A stretch of 23,930 nucleotides of DNA from Acidobacteriota bacterium (GCA_029861655.1 JAOTZA010000009.1:1-23930); one strand, 5' to 3'. Shown: positions 1 to 8,294, numbered from the stretch's first letter. Notes: generated by a model from the letters alone, not told the origin. Translations and numbers: made by a program.

Positions 1-1
1 T

Positions 2-1603
2 GCCGGCGTAGTGATGGCGACCGAGGCGAACCTGGACATCCTACGCGCCAACAGTCTGCTACCAGACGATCTTTCGCTCGACGACCTCGGGGCGGACGAT
101 CTTCTCCTGGTCGTCCGGGCCGAGAGCGAGTCGGCTGCACAGGACGCGCTCGAGAGGGTCGATGAGTTGCTCGTGCGGCGTTCGGCAGCCGCGGGCGCGG
201 ATTCGGCGGGCGATGACCCAACCGGGATCGACTACCATCCCAAGAGCCTTAGAGGCGGCCTCAAGAGTCTTCCCGAAGCCGTCTGGGTGCTGATCTCGAC
301 ACCGGGGCGCTTTGCGGCAGGAGTTGCCCAAGAGGCGCTCGAGAGCGGCCGCCATGTCTTTCTCTACAGCGACAACGTGTCGATCGAAGACGAAGCGCGC
401 CTAAAAGGGGAAGCGCGAGAGCGGGGCCTGTTGGTCATGGGGCCGGACTGCGGAACCGCGATGGTCCAGGGCGTCGGTCTGGGCTTTGCCAACCGCGTGC
501 GGCGCGGCCCGATCGGTATCGTCGCCGCGGCGGGGACGGGTCTGCAGGCGGTCGCCACTCGGGTTCACTCGCTGGGCCACGGGGTCTCACATGCCCTGGG
601 AACCGGCGGTCGAGACCTGTCGGAGGCGGTGGGCGGAGCGACGGCACTCCAGGGGCTCGATCTTCTGGCGCGCGATCCCGAGACCCGGGTCGTGGTCTTG
701 GTCTCCAAACCACCGGCGCCGGCGGTGGCTTCCAGGGTGCTGGCGGCGGCCCGGGGATGCGGCAAGCCCGTGGTGGTGACATTCAGCGGTCTCACGCCGC
801 CGGTCGAACGAGTCGGGAATGTCCGCTTTGCTCGGGGTCTCGATGAAGCAGCGCGGATGGCGGTCGAGGCCGTGGAAGACTCATCAGAGATTGACTCGCG
901 AGACCCCGCGGCCGGTTATCTGCGGGGTCTCTTCTCGGGCGGCACCCTGGCTCTCGAAGTCCTCCACGGCCTGGCGGTGTTTCTGGACCCGGTGTTCTCG
1001 AACCTTCACGCCGATGGGGTGTCGACGCTGGATGATCCGGGGAGGAGCCGGGCGCACACGATTCTCGATCTGGGGGCCGATGAGTTCACGGTCGGTCGCC
1101 TTCACCCAATGATCGATCCCGATCTGCGGAACCGGCGCGTACTTCAGGAGTCGGCCGACCCGGAAGTGGCGTTGATCCTGCTTGATGTCGTCCTCGGCGA
1201 GGGAGCACACGCGAACCCCGCCGAAGCTCTGGCGCCGGTCGTTCGCAAGGCACTCGAACGGACCGGCCTCGAGATCGTCGTGTTGCTTATGGGTACTGAA
1301 GAGGACCCGCAGAACCTCGAGGAACAAGGCGCACTGCTGGGGCAGGCTGGCGCACTGATCTTTCGAACCAACGAACAGGTGATCGGTTACGTCGCGGGGC
1401 GTGTCGGGCCGGCGACCCAAGCGCTGAAGGTCCAAGTGCCGCTCGAGACCCTGACGACGCCTTTCGCCGCCGTCAACGTCGGGCTGGAGATGTTCTACTC
1501 GAGCCTCGTTGACCAGGAGCAAAGGGCGGTCCACGTCGATTGGCGGCCACCCGCGGGCGGCAATGAGCGCCTGGCGGCGATTTTGAAGAAGTTGAAGAGT
1601 TAG
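2..1603 (+). CDS. fdrA: FdrA-like acyl-CoA synthetase-fold protein (5' end outside window)
   Basis: The open frame has no stop back to base 2. The residues before the first GTG/ATG (bases 11 and 14) align with an internal part of E. coli FdrA (a V-M-x-T-x-x-N stretch), so roughly the first 35 residues lie outside the window and the start codons at 11/14 are internal. The protein has the succinyl-CoA-synthetase-like fold: a CoA-binding part with VMGPDCGTAM near residue 140 and GTGGRDLSEAVGG near residue 195, then a ligase-CoA part. FdrA family members lack the phospho-His of true succinyl-CoA synthetase alpha. In E. coli, FdrA is reported to be needed with YlbE and YlbF for oxamate carbamoyltransferase activity, in which oxalurate and phosphate give oxamate and carbamoyl phosphate. 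The next gene is its usual partner, nine bases downstream. Family membership is secure; the substrate in this organism is inferred. Confidence 0.9.
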   Translation, partial: AGVVMATEANLDILRANSLLPDDLSLDDLGADDLLLVVRAESESAAQDALERVDELLVRRSAAAGADSAGDDPTGIDYHPKSLRGGLKSLPEAVWVLISTPGRFAAGVAQEALESGRHVFLYSDNVSIEDEARLKGEARERGLLVMGPDCGTAMVQGVGLGFANRVRRGPIGIVAAAGTGLQAVATRVHSLGHGVSHALGTGGRDLSEAVGGATALQGLDLLARDPETRVVVLVSKPPAPAVASRVLAAARGCGKPVVVTFSGLTPPVERVGNVRFARGLDEAARMAVEAVEDSSEIDSRDPAAGYLRGLFSGGTLALEVLHGLAVFLDPVFSNLHADGVSTLDDPGRSRAHTILDLGADEFTVGRLHPMIDPDLRNRRVLQESADPEVALILLDVVLGEGAHANPAEALAPVVRKALERTGLEIVVLLMGTEEDPQNLEEQGALLGQAGALIFRTNEQVIGYVAGRVGPATQALKVQVPLETLTTPFAAVNVGLEMFYSSLVDQEQRAVHVDWRPPAGGNERLAAILKKLKS

Positions 1604-1612
1604 GAAACACGA

Positions 1613-2872
1613 ATGAAACTCGATATCGATCAAGCCAACCAGACCGCGATCGAACGGATGATGACCTCGCGCCCGATCTTGAAGACGGTGGCGCGGGCCG
1701 GTGACGTCATTCCAGGGCTCGAGGAGGACCTACTGCTCCACGCCGGCCCGCCCATCGAGTGGGAGCGAATGTCGGGACCGCTCAAGGGCGCGGTGATCGG
1801 CGCTTTGATTTTCGAAGGCAAGGCCAAGGACGAGAGTCAGGCCGCCGAGCTCGCGGCGAGCGGTGAGATCCGCTTTGCGCCCTGCCACCATCACCAATCG
1901 GTCGGCCCGATGGCCGGGGTCACGTCGTCGTCGATGGCGGTCTACGTCGTCGAGAACCAGGCCGAAGGAGATGGGGGAGGCAACCTGGCCTTTTCGAACC
2001 TGAACGAAGGCTACGGGAAGGTCCTGCGGTACGGCGCCTACGCTCCCGAGGTCCTCGACAAGCTTCATTGGATGAACGACACCATGGCGCCTCTCTTGAC
2101 CCGCGCCCTCGAAGTCTCGGGCGGTCTCGACCTGCGAACGCTTCTGGCTGAGGCGCTGCACATGGGGGATGAGGGGCACAATCGCAACAAGGCGGGCTCG
2201 ATCCTCTATCTGAAGCTTCTGGCGCCGCATCTGGCAGCGGTCTCCAAAGACAACGCGGAGCTCGCCGAGGTCTTGCGTTTTCTCGGCGACAACGCGTTGA
2301 GTGTTCTCAACCCGGTGATGGCTGCTTGCAAGGCGATGGCGGATGCGGCCCATGGCGTCGAAGGCTCGACCGTCGTCACCGCGATGGCCAGAAACGGCAC
2401 CGATTTTGGAATCCGTGTCAGCGGTCTGGGAGGCGCCTGGTTCACCGCTCCTGCGGCGACCCCCGAGGGGCTCTATTTCTCCGGGTTCACGGCCGCCGAC
2501 GCCAATCCCGATATCGGCGACTCGACGATCACCGAGACGACCGGTATCGGCGCTTTTGCGATGGCGGCGGCACCGGCGATCGTCTCCTTTGTCAGCGGCA
2601 AACCCAGGGACGCCATCGAGGCGACCCTCGAGATGTACGAGATCACCGCCGGTGAGCACCGGCACTTCACCATTCCGCCGCTCGACTTTCGCGGCTCGCC
2701 AACCGGGATCGACATCCGGCGGGTCGTCGAGCTCGGGGTGACACCGCGGGTCAACACCGGGATCGCCCACCGCGAGCCGGGGATCGGGCAGGTCGGCGCC
2801 GGCTTGGTACGGCCGCCGATCGAGATCTTCGAGCAAGCCCTCCTCGCCTACGCCGAAAAATATTCTCTCTAG
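1613..2872 (+). CDS. DUF1116 (YlbE/YahG-like) protein, FdrA partner
   Basis: This 419-residue protein is of the DUF1116 type and full length for the family. The family's most recognisable block is CHHHQSVGPMAG at residues 91-102, a cluster of metal- or phosphate-type ligands. GNDTT-like and GIGAFAMAAAPAIV segments follow in the C-terminal half. There is no signal peptide or membrane helix, so it should be cytoplasmic. The ATG is preceded by AGGA seven bases upstream and sits nine bases after the fdrA stop, so the two are almost surely co-transcribed. In E. coli the same pair (fdrA-ylbE) lies in the allantoin-utilisation region and is linked to oxamate carbamoyltransferase. The third E. coli partner (YlbF, DUF2877) is not in this window; it could lie upstream of base 1 or be absent. 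Specific function here is inferred from that pairing. Confidence 0.88.
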   Translation: MKLDIDQANQTAIERMMTSRPILKTVARAGDVIPGLEEDLLLHAGPPIEWERMSGPLKGAVIGALIFEGKAKDESQAAELAASGEIRFAPCHHHQSVGPMAGVTSSSMAVYVVENQAEGDGGGNLAFSNLNEGYGKVLRYGAYAPEVLDKLHWMNDTMAPLLTRALEVSGGLDLRTLLAEALHMGDEGHNRNKAGSILYLKLLAPHLAAVSKDNAELAEVLRFLGDNALSVLNPVMAACKAMADAAHGVEGSTVVTAMARNGTDFGIRVSGLGGAWFTAPAATPEGLYFSGFTAADANPDIGDSTITETTGIGAFAMAAAPAIVSFVSGKPRDAIEATLEMYEITAGEHRHFTIPPLDFRGSPTGIDIRRVVELGVTPRVNTGIAHREPGIGQVGAGLVRPPIEIFEQALLAYAEKYSL

Positions 2873-2899
2873 AGTTGGACCGCCCAAGGAGCACGACCG

Positions 2900-4570
2900 A
2901 TGACACGCCAGGACGCGATCGCAACTCTTGAAAACGCCCGCTGGTATGACCTGACCCAGCCGCTGTCGATCTTCACACCGCCGGTTCCGGGCGAGATGCC
3001 TCTGCAGGTCCACTTCTTCAAGCGGTTGACCGGGGCGTTTGGAGGGGGACAAGGAGCCAACGGCCAGCTGATCGAGTGGAGCAACAACTCGGGGACCCAT
3101 CTCGTCGGACCGCGAGCATTTCATTCGGGGGCCAGGGCGATCGCCGACATCCCGCTCGAGGATCTGTGCGGTGAGGGCGTGGTCGCCGATGTCTCGGATG
3201 CGGTCTCGGACTACGGCTTCTACACCCCTGAGATGATCGAGGCTCGGGTAGCGGTCAAAGAGGGCGACATCCTGATCGTTCACACCGGATATCACCGCTA
3301 TGCCTGGGATCAGGGCGACGTCGCAAACCCCGAGGCCCAGGGAGGAGTTGAGAACAAAGAGTTCGGGTACTACGTGAGGCACCCGGGGCCGTCGCCGGAC
3401 TTCTTTGCCTGGGCGCTCGAGAAAAAGCTCAGAGTCGTCGGGGTCGATTGCGGCTCGGCCGAGCATCCGATGAACACCCATGTCCGCCGCCTTCACCCTC
3501 CCGAGTTCGCAAAGGCCGAGGCCAAGGCTCTAGAGGAGACCGGCAAGAGCTGGGACAAGCTCTTTCCCGTGGCCGACTACTACGGTCTGACCCACCGGAC
3601 GATCCCGAAGTCCGGGTTGCTTCTGGTCGAGGCTTTGGGCGGCGAGATCAAGGAACTCTTGAACCGGCGCGCCTGGTTCTTTGTGCCGCCGTTGCCGTTT
3701 ATGGAGGTCGAGTCGGCGTGGAGCCGTGTCGCCGCTCTCGGCCCAGCCGAAGGCGGCGACGAGGCAGCGTTTCTGGAAGCGCTGGCTGAGATCGAAATGC
3801 TCGACATGACCCTTCCGTTCAGCGTTCAGACCCCCCAGTGGGCCAACTACGAGCCGCTTTCGATCAAGTACACGAAGCGGGTCGGCGGCCAGGACCTGGG
3901 GCTCGGTCGAAACAATGCGCACTGCCGGGCCAGTTTTCACCTCGCCACCCACATGGATGGCGAGAAACACTTCTGGGCGGCCGGCCGCACGATCGGCGAG
4001 GTGCCGCTCGACCACTGGCACGGACCCGGGGTGATCGTCGACATCTCGGAAGACGTGAGCGACTCGAGCGTCTACACGCCGCCGATGATCGAGGACAAGG
4101 TGGATCTCCAAGACGGCGACATCCTGCTGATCAAGACCGGCTGGAACCGATTTGGTTGGAACAGCCCGGACTCGGATGAGTTCCGCTACATGATCCAGCA
4201 CCCAGGACCGTCACCGGAGTTCGCCGACTGGTGTGTCGAGCGCAAGATCAAGTGGTTGGGGATCGACTGTGTGGCGATGGAGCACCCGATGAACACCATC
4301 CAGCGGATCTTTCACCCCGGTCAGTTTGCGGTGGCCAACGCCAAGCTGAAGGAGCAGTACGGCGGGGACTGGGACGAGGTCTACCCGCAGGACAAGTACT
4401 ACCAGGACATGCACCTGAATCTCTTCCCCAAGGGAATCGTTCACGCCGAGAACCTGGGCGGCGCCATCGCCGACGCCGAGAGCGGCCGCTACTACATCGC
4501 GGCGTTCATCCAGCGCGGCATGGAGCTGGCGTCGTGCTGGGGCCGCTTCGTGGCGTTCCGGGAGCGCTGA
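2900..4570 (+). CDS. tandem-domain cyclase family hydrolase (KynB/isatin hydrolase-like), N-domain degenerate
   Basis: The 556-residue protein is twice the usual length of cyclase-family (PF04199, kynurenine formamidase/isatin hydrolase type) metal-dependent hydrolases. It consists of two homologous halves, about residues 14-275 and 296-550. Matching landmarks include YTPEMIE/YTPPMIE, GDILIVHTGYHR/GDILLIKTGWNR, HPGPSP in both, and EHPMNT in both. The family metal motif is HxGTHxDxPxH. The second half keeps HLATHMDGEKH (H347, H351, D353, H357). The first half reads NNSGTHLVGPRAFH, with Asn63 for the first His and Val69 for the Asp, so it is probably non-catalytic or altered. The start has AAGGAG eight bases upstream and follows the DUF1116 stop by 27 bases, completing a three-gene operon. 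Such enzymes hydrolyse cyclic or N-acyl amide bonds, which fits ureide or N-heterocycle breakdown; the substrate is unknown. Confidence 0.88.
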   Translation: MTRQDAIATLENARWYDLTQPLSIFTPPVPGEMPLQVHFFKRLTGAFGGGQGANGQLIEWSNNSGTHLVGPRAFHSGARAIADIPLEDLCGEGVVADVSDAVSDYGFYTPEMIEARVAVKEGDILIVHTGYHRYAWDQGDVANPEAQGGVENKEFGYYVRHPGPSPDFFAWALEKKLRVVGVDCGSAEHPMNTHVRRLHPPEFAKAEAKALEETGKSWDKLFPVADYYGLTHRTIPKSGLLLVEALGGEIKELLNRRAWFFVPPLPFMEVESAWSRVAALGPAEGGDEAAFLEALAEIEMLDMTLPFSVQTPQWANYEPLSIKYTKRVGGQDLGLGRNNAHCRASFHLATHMDGEKHFWAAGRTIGEVPLDHWHGPGVIVDISEDVSDSSVYTPPMIEDKVDLQDGDILLIKTGWNRFGWNSPDSDEFRYMIQHPGPSPEFADWCVERKIKWLGIDCVAMEHPMNTIQRIFHPGQFAVANAKLKEQYGGDWDEVYPQDKYYQDMHLNLFPKGIVHAENLGGAIADAESGRYYIAAFIQRGMELASCWGRFVAFRER

Positions 4571-4574
4571 GAAT

Positions 4575-4629
4575 GAATTCGGTGACTGGCTTGGGGTTTG
4601 GACGGGTGGGACTGCCTGTCACCGAATTC
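4575..4629. repeat. 12-bp perfect inverted repeat between convergent genes
   Basis: GAATTCGGTGAC at 4575-4586 is the exact reverse complement of GTCACCGAATTC at 4618-4629. The spacer is 31 bases and G-rich. The repeat begins four bases after the cyclase stop codon and ends where the 21-bp direct repeat begins. No T-run follows, so a classic intrinsic terminator is not supported. It may still end transcription from either side, or mark the edge of an inserted segment. Confidence 0.6.
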
Positions 4630-4649
4630 CGATGTAGCGGTCGACCTCC
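4629..4649. repeat. 21-bp direct repeat, copy 1 (flanks the alpha/beta hydrolase gene)
   Basis: These 21 bases are identical to 6024-6044. The two copies bracket the minus-strand hydrolase gene, whose codon use differs from its neighbours. This copy carries only the left arm of the hairpin found in the other copy. Confidence 0.75.
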
Positions 4650-4691
4650 CACCCACACTCTTAGGACACGACCGACTTCTGCGGGCCTTCC

Positions 4692-5936
4692 TTAGGCTCT
4701 CAACCATTGCACAATCTGCCGAGTCACCTCGGGGCTGCTTAGCAACTCAGTGTGCGTCGTGCGATAGGAAATCCATTGCGAGTTTTTCGCAAACGCGAGG
4801 TTTCGCCGCCCGTCATTGTGTTGGCCCAGTGCGTTGTGCAGGGGCACCAAGCCATCACCAACCAGGTGGTTCGCCAGCGTGCTGCGCTTGGCGGCCGTTG
4901 TCGCGGCAACGGTGTGGCAAGCCACACCTTCAGGCAAGGGGACCACCTGACGGTTATCGGGTTCACGGCGAAAGCGGTCGCGGCTACGCCAGTCTTCGTC
5001 CAGCACATGGCCGTACCGCAGGTCGGTGATTCCGGCGCTGCGCAGCTGGCCAAGCTTGGCGAAAGGCGCGGTGTAGGGCGTGCTGCCCAGAATCACGTCC
5101 ACCCAGTTGCCGGCTCGCTCCAGTGGGGCGCCATGGTGCGGTGTTCCCAGAAACACAATGTTTTCCAGGTGGTCCGGCCAGCGAAAGGCCTCCCGGTTGG
5201 CGTAGTGGCAGGCACTCCGGATCAGCAAGCCCCCCATACTATGGGCCACGACTGTAAGTTCTTCAATCGGTGTCGGCCAGTGGGTGACCAGTTGCTCCAG
5301 CTGGCCGGACAATTCGCGCCCATTCTGCGACGTGTGCAGGCCGGAGTTATAGCGCAGATAGACGGGTGTGTAGCCCAGGGCCAATTCCAGTGCTTCACCA
5401 TGGTCGACCCCGTGCCCCACGTGCTGTGCGTGCCGCTGCAAATCGTTCATGCACAGCCCGTGAATCAGCACCAACACCTTGCCCGTGGCCTCAGGCATTG
5501 ACGGCAGCGCCTGCCAGTTCAGCGCTTCGCACCGGTAGCGCAAGGTCATGGGGATTGCGAACGGGTTGCTGCTGGCGACCAAGCGGTCACCCATCACGCC
5601 ATTGAGCGCCGCGAGAAGTGCTTCGCGCGCGGGCGTTCCGAGTTTGGCATCATCCGATTCAAGCAGTGGTTGCAGCCAGCCCAGCACCGCGTCCACGCCT
5701 TTGCCCACCAGCAGCGCGACATCGTGGACACTCTTGTAGACCAGACCGGTGATCCCGCGGTTTTCCCCCGACACATTGCTACCGCCGGGAAGGCCCGTGG
5801 TGTTCCATACAGACCGGTGCACATCTTCGGCGATGCGCGTTACGCCCGCGGTTGCCTGTGTTGCCAGTTGAGCAATGCCTCGGATGTCCGAAATGCGAAG
5901 CTTCTTGATTGGATTCCTGGATGGCGGTGTTGTCAT
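4692..5936 (-). CDS. alpha/beta hydrolase, lipase/PGAP1-like
   Basis: This 414-residue serine hydrolase has no signal peptide. The helical N-terminal part (residues 1-150) precedes the alpha/beta fold. The fold shows the oxyanion strand VLVLIHGLC (near 154-162), the nucleophile elbow AHSMGG (Ser233), the LGTPHHGAPLE block typical of triacylglycerol-lipase and PGAP1-like enzymes, a likely acid in DGLVPLHNALG, and a late catalytic His in TTHTELL. Probable substrates are lipid or polyester esters, but none can be named. Codon use differs from neighbours (more CAA, ACA, GCA, CCA, ATT; fewer CTC, GTC, TCG). Two 60-base samples count 31 and 33 G+C against 35 and 37 in nearby genes. With the flanking direct repeats this suggests acquisition by transfer. 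It is convergent with the cyclase gene. No strong ribosome site precedes the ATG. Confidence 0.87.
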   Translation of the reverse strand: MTTPPSRNPIKKLRISDIRGIAQLATQATAGVTRIAEDVHRSVWNTTGLPGGSNVSGENRGITGLVYKSVHDVALLVGKGVDAVLGWLQPLLESDDAKLGTPAREALLAALNGVMGDRLVASSNPFAIPMTLRYRCEALNWQALPSMPEATGKVLVLIHGLCMNDLQRHAQHVGHGVDHGEALELALGYTPVYLRYNSGLHTSQNGRELSGQLEQLVTHWPTPIEELTVVAHSMGGLLIRSACHYANREAFRWPDHLENIVFLGTPHHGAPLERAGNWVDVILGSTPYTAPFAKLGQLRSAGITDLRYGHVLDEDWRSRDRFRREPDNRQVVPLPEGVACHTVAATTAAKRSTLANHLVGDGLVPLHNALGQHNDGRRNLAFAKNSQWISYRTTHTELLSSPEVTRQIVQWLRA

Positions 5937-6023
5937 GACTGTGAGCCCCGTGAATGGTACAACCTCATGCGACGCGAGAGTCAGCGACGCAGAAGCGCGC
6001 TAGTATCGCCCCTGCCGGCCGTC

Positions 6024-6054
6024 CCGATGTAGCGGTCGACCTCCGTGTCGACCG
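6024..6054. repeat. 21-bp direct repeat, copy 2, with REP-like hairpin
   Basis: Bases 6024-6044 repeat 4629-4649 exactly. Here the sequence continues into a perfect 8-bp stem, CGGTCGAC (6033-6040) with GTCGACCG (6047-6054), around a six-base loop. This resembles a REP-type palindrome. It lies about 90 bases upstream of the hydrolase start. Confidence 0.7.
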
Positions 6055-6111
6055 AGACGTGCTCCATCGATCCGTGTTCTCGTCGCGGGCTCTGACCGGA
6101 CTTCGCGGCCC

Positions 6112-6205
6112 GGCCGGAGTTTCCGCAGGGCACGGTGCGCGCTGCTCGGACTCCGGTTACCTAGGTAGCGAGCGCCGTTTCCAGCCGGGCGTTCGCGCGG
6201 GCTGC
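6112..6205 (+). repeat. dispersed repeat family 1, internally deleted copy
   Basis: Starting at the first GGAG, the left 48 bases match the copy at 8228-8075 (opposite strand) at 41 of 48 positions. Bases 6168-6205 match the far end of that copy (7991-8028, opposite strand) at 34 of 38. The middle of about 140 bases is missing, so this copy is a deletion derivative. No protein is proposed. Confidence 0.7.
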
Positions 6206-6229
6206 TGTAAGCCGGCCGGCCGGGGCTCC

Positions 6230-7894
6230 TTACCCGGTCAACTCGTCCGCCGTCGGGTAGATCGGGCGGATGTCGACCGGTACGTCGACCAGGCGGTCGA
6301 TCGCCTTCAACAGCTCGGGTGACGGGTGTCCGTACTCGGCCAGAAACGCCGAGGTCGCCGCGTAGTCGCCCCGCGCCTGGAGCATCAGCATCTCATTCAA
6401 CAGGTTCTCGATTCCCTGTGGAAACTTGTCGGAAACCGCTCGGAACCGACCCTCGCCGTCGACTTCGAGAGCTCCCTTCTCGAGCAGATAGTTGAACTGC
6501 GACACGACACCCTGTCCGTGCGCCTCGTGGACGCCAAACCGCGCCGAGCGGAACAGACCGGCGACATAGGTGGCCTCCAGAGTGTCGCGAACCTTCGCCG
6601 GCATCTCCCCTTTGATGGCGAGGGCGAGGATGTTGTAGACACCCATGACGTCGGCCTTGGCCTCTTCGAGGGTCGAGTAGAGTTCTTTGAGCTCGAGCCT
6701 CACTTCGGTTTCACGCCCGTCGACGGTGATCTTGCCGGGACCGAGGCCGTGGCTCAGCTCGTGCTGAAGACTCTCCATGAAGAAGGCGTCAAATGAGACA
6801 TCGTCGATCTGGTCCTTGGCCAGAACACGCTCGGCGATCGGCACGAGGATCTTCTCGAACTTGGCGCGCAGAACGTTGCGCAGCATCACCTTCTTGGACC
6901 CTTTCTCCTCTCGCACCTTCTCATCGTTGGGGAGGTTGAAGGCGAGGGTCTGCACACCGGCCTTGGAGTCGCCTCCGACAAAAACCTCGTCAACCACGCG
7001 AATCGGACTGTCGGTACCACGCTCGTTTTTGTACTTGTCGGAAATCGGCAGGTTCGACTCGAGCCACGGGAGATGGCTCTTGTAACGATCGAGGGCCGCG
7101 GATTCCTCCGGCACGTTGACGGTGACAAACGCCTCGAACGCTGCCTTATAGCCAAACAGACCGTCTTCGTAGGTTTCGTAGGGACCGATGGTGACCTCGA
7201 CCGGTGAGTCGAGATCCATCCAGTCGACATCGCTTTTGTAGTAGTCATCGCTCGAGAAAGCGTCAGCGCGCGAGCTCAGGAACGTTGCCAGCGAGTCGTT
7301 CGACGTGAGATCGGCGGCGCGGCGCAGGTGAGCGGCCGCGGGCTCGAGCCACTCACGATAGGCCTCGGAGTAGGGCACGGCGATCAGGCCCTCGCCCTTG
7401 CGCTGTACGACTGAAAAGAGACCGGTGAAGGCTTCGCGGTCTTCAGGATGCGTTTCGAGCCAGGTCTCGAACTCTTCCTTGGTGAGGTCGATTGGGTAGT
7501 AGCCGGCGCCGGGCGGGTGGTCGAGGTTGCCCATGAAGGGCTCCATCTCGTCGAGACGATCCCAGGGCCCGACGCTGACGTCGAAGTAGGTCTGCATCGT
7601 TTCGCTCGAGTCGGCGAGGCCGGCACGCAGCTCGGGGTTGCCGACGTGTACCTGGCGCAAGAAGATCTCGTCCATCAGGCGGCCTGCCGCGATGAGCTCC
7701 CTGAGGACCTCGCGCTCGCCTTCGGGTACGCCGGAGAGATCCGCCGACAGTTCGGTGGGGGCGAACCGTGCCAGGCGTCTTGCGATGTCGGCTTCGGAAC
7801 TCATGTCGGTCTCCTTGGTATCGGCGGCCTGCTCCGCCGGGGGAACGCACCCGGCGAGCAAAAGGATGCAGGTGATGGCGAGCGCTTGTTTCAT
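6230..7894 (-). CDS. M49-family (dipeptidyl-peptidase III-like) zinc peptidase, lipoprotein
   Basis: The 554-residue protein starts with a lipoprotein signal (MKQALAITCILLLAGC). Cys16 is the lipidation site of the LAGC lipobox, so it should be anchored in the envelope. The zinc site is HELSHGLGPG (H378, E379, H382), followed about 30 residues later by EEAKAD (E410/E411 to D415). This pair is the M49 signature in its bacterial HExxH form, without the extra residue of the eukaryotic HExxGH. The N-terminal half (PFMGNLDHPPGAGYYP near residue 119) matches bacterial relatives. The ATG follows AAGGAGGAGG at good spacing. The gene is monocistronic as far as can be seen; 400 bases of repeat-bearing DNA lie upstream. 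M49 enzymes release dipeptides from short peptides, so a role in periplasmic peptide turnover is inferred. Confidence 0.9.
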   Translation of the reverse strand: MKQALAITCILLLAGCVPPAEQAADTKETDMSSEADIARRLARFAPTELSADLSGVPEGEREVLRELIAAGRLMDEIFLRQVHVGNPELRAGLADSSETMQTYFDVSVGPWDRLDEMEPFMGNLDHPPGAGYYPIDLTKEEFETWLETHPEDREAFTGLFSVVQRKGEGLIAVPYSEAYREWLEPAAAHLRRAADLTSNDSLATFLSSRADAFSSDDYYKSDVDWMDLDSPVEVTIGPYETYEDGLFGYKAAFEAFVTVNVPEESAALDRYKSHLPWLESNLPISDKYKNERGTDSPIRVVDEVFVGGDSKAGVQTLAFNLPNDEKVREEKGSKKVMLRNVLRAKFEKILVPIAERVLAKDQIDDVSFDAFFMESLQHELSHGLGPGKITVDGRETEVRLELKELYSTLEEAKADVMGVYNILALAIKGEMPAKVRDTLEATYVAGLFRSARFGVHEAHGQGVVSQFNYLLEKGALEVDGEGRFRAVSDKFPQGIENLLNEMLMLQARGDYAATSAFLAEYGHPSPELLKAIDRLVDVPVDIRPIYPTADELTG

Positions 7895-8294
7895 GGGGAT
7901 CCTCCTCCTTCAGGGCCGTCAATGGTTCCACAGAGGGGGTGCCGAGGCAACGCGCCGCCGGGTGGGCGGGTCTAGTAGTCCGCGGACTCGGCAGCCCGGT
8001 CGAATGCCCGGCAGGAAACGGCGCTCGCCGCGACGCTATGACCGGCGGAGCGCGGCCCTCGGTCAGCTGAAAGACGGCCCGCTCGAAGGCTCCACCAGGG
8101 CCGTTTGACCGAGCGCATGGTAAGAGTCGTCGAAGTCCGAATCGATCCGGCGCGAGGGAAACCGAGGTGCGCGCCTCTAGGTCACCGGAGTCTGGGTAGC
8201 GCGCGCCGTGCCCTGAGGAGACTCCGAGTGGGCCGTCATGCAGCTGGCTAGTTCGAAAGCGCAACCTGACATTGTTGCGGTAGGGTCGCATGCG
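7895..8294. other. 400-bp divergent intergenic region with nested inverted repeats
   Basis: This region separates the minus-strand M49 gene from the plus-strand zincin gene. Apart from the M49 ribosome site next to 7894, most of it is dispersed repeat family 1 (7991-8228). It can form a nested stem: CTCGGTCA (8058-8065) with TGACCGAG (8106-8113), enclosing ACGGCC (8074-8079) with GGCCGT (8099-8104). No credible coding region is seen. Confidence 0.6.
7991..8228 (-). repeat. dispersed repeat family 1, longest copy
   Basis: Read on the minus strand, bases 8228 down to about 8075 align with 21197-21356 on the plus strand at roughly four bases in five. Near-identical blocks include GGAGTCTCCTCAGGGCACGG, CCTCGGTTTCCCTCGCGCCG and GCGCTCGGTCAAACG. 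The far end (8028 to 7991) matches 6168-6205. It sits between divergent genes and is probably a non-coding mobile or structured element. Confidence 0.75.

Larger units (their letters stand above)
5937..6229. other. intergenic region with REP-like hairpin and a family-1 repeat
   Basis: No credible gene is seen in these 293 bases between two minus-strand genes. They contain the upstream region of the hydrolase gene, the second 21-bp direct repeat with its hairpin, and a shortened copy of dispersed repeat family 1. I could not pick out a convincing promoter for the hydrolase. Confidence 0.6.

Noticed and set aside
1730..3496. 588-codon minus-strand frame over the DUF1116 and cyclase genes
   Set aside because: It crosses two well-supported genes and their gap. 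Composition is that of an antisense shadow and no motif is seen.
4587..4617. G-quadruplex in the spacer of the 12-bp inverted repeat
   Set aside because: G runs are uneven and mostly two or three long, so only a weak two-layer structure is possible. Not enough for a feature.
7443..8291. 282-codon minus-strand frame upstream of and overlapping the M49 gene
   Set aside because: It joins the repeat element to an out-of-frame reading of the M49 gene. The similarity of its first part to translations near 6112 and 21197 comes from repeat family 1, not from a protein.
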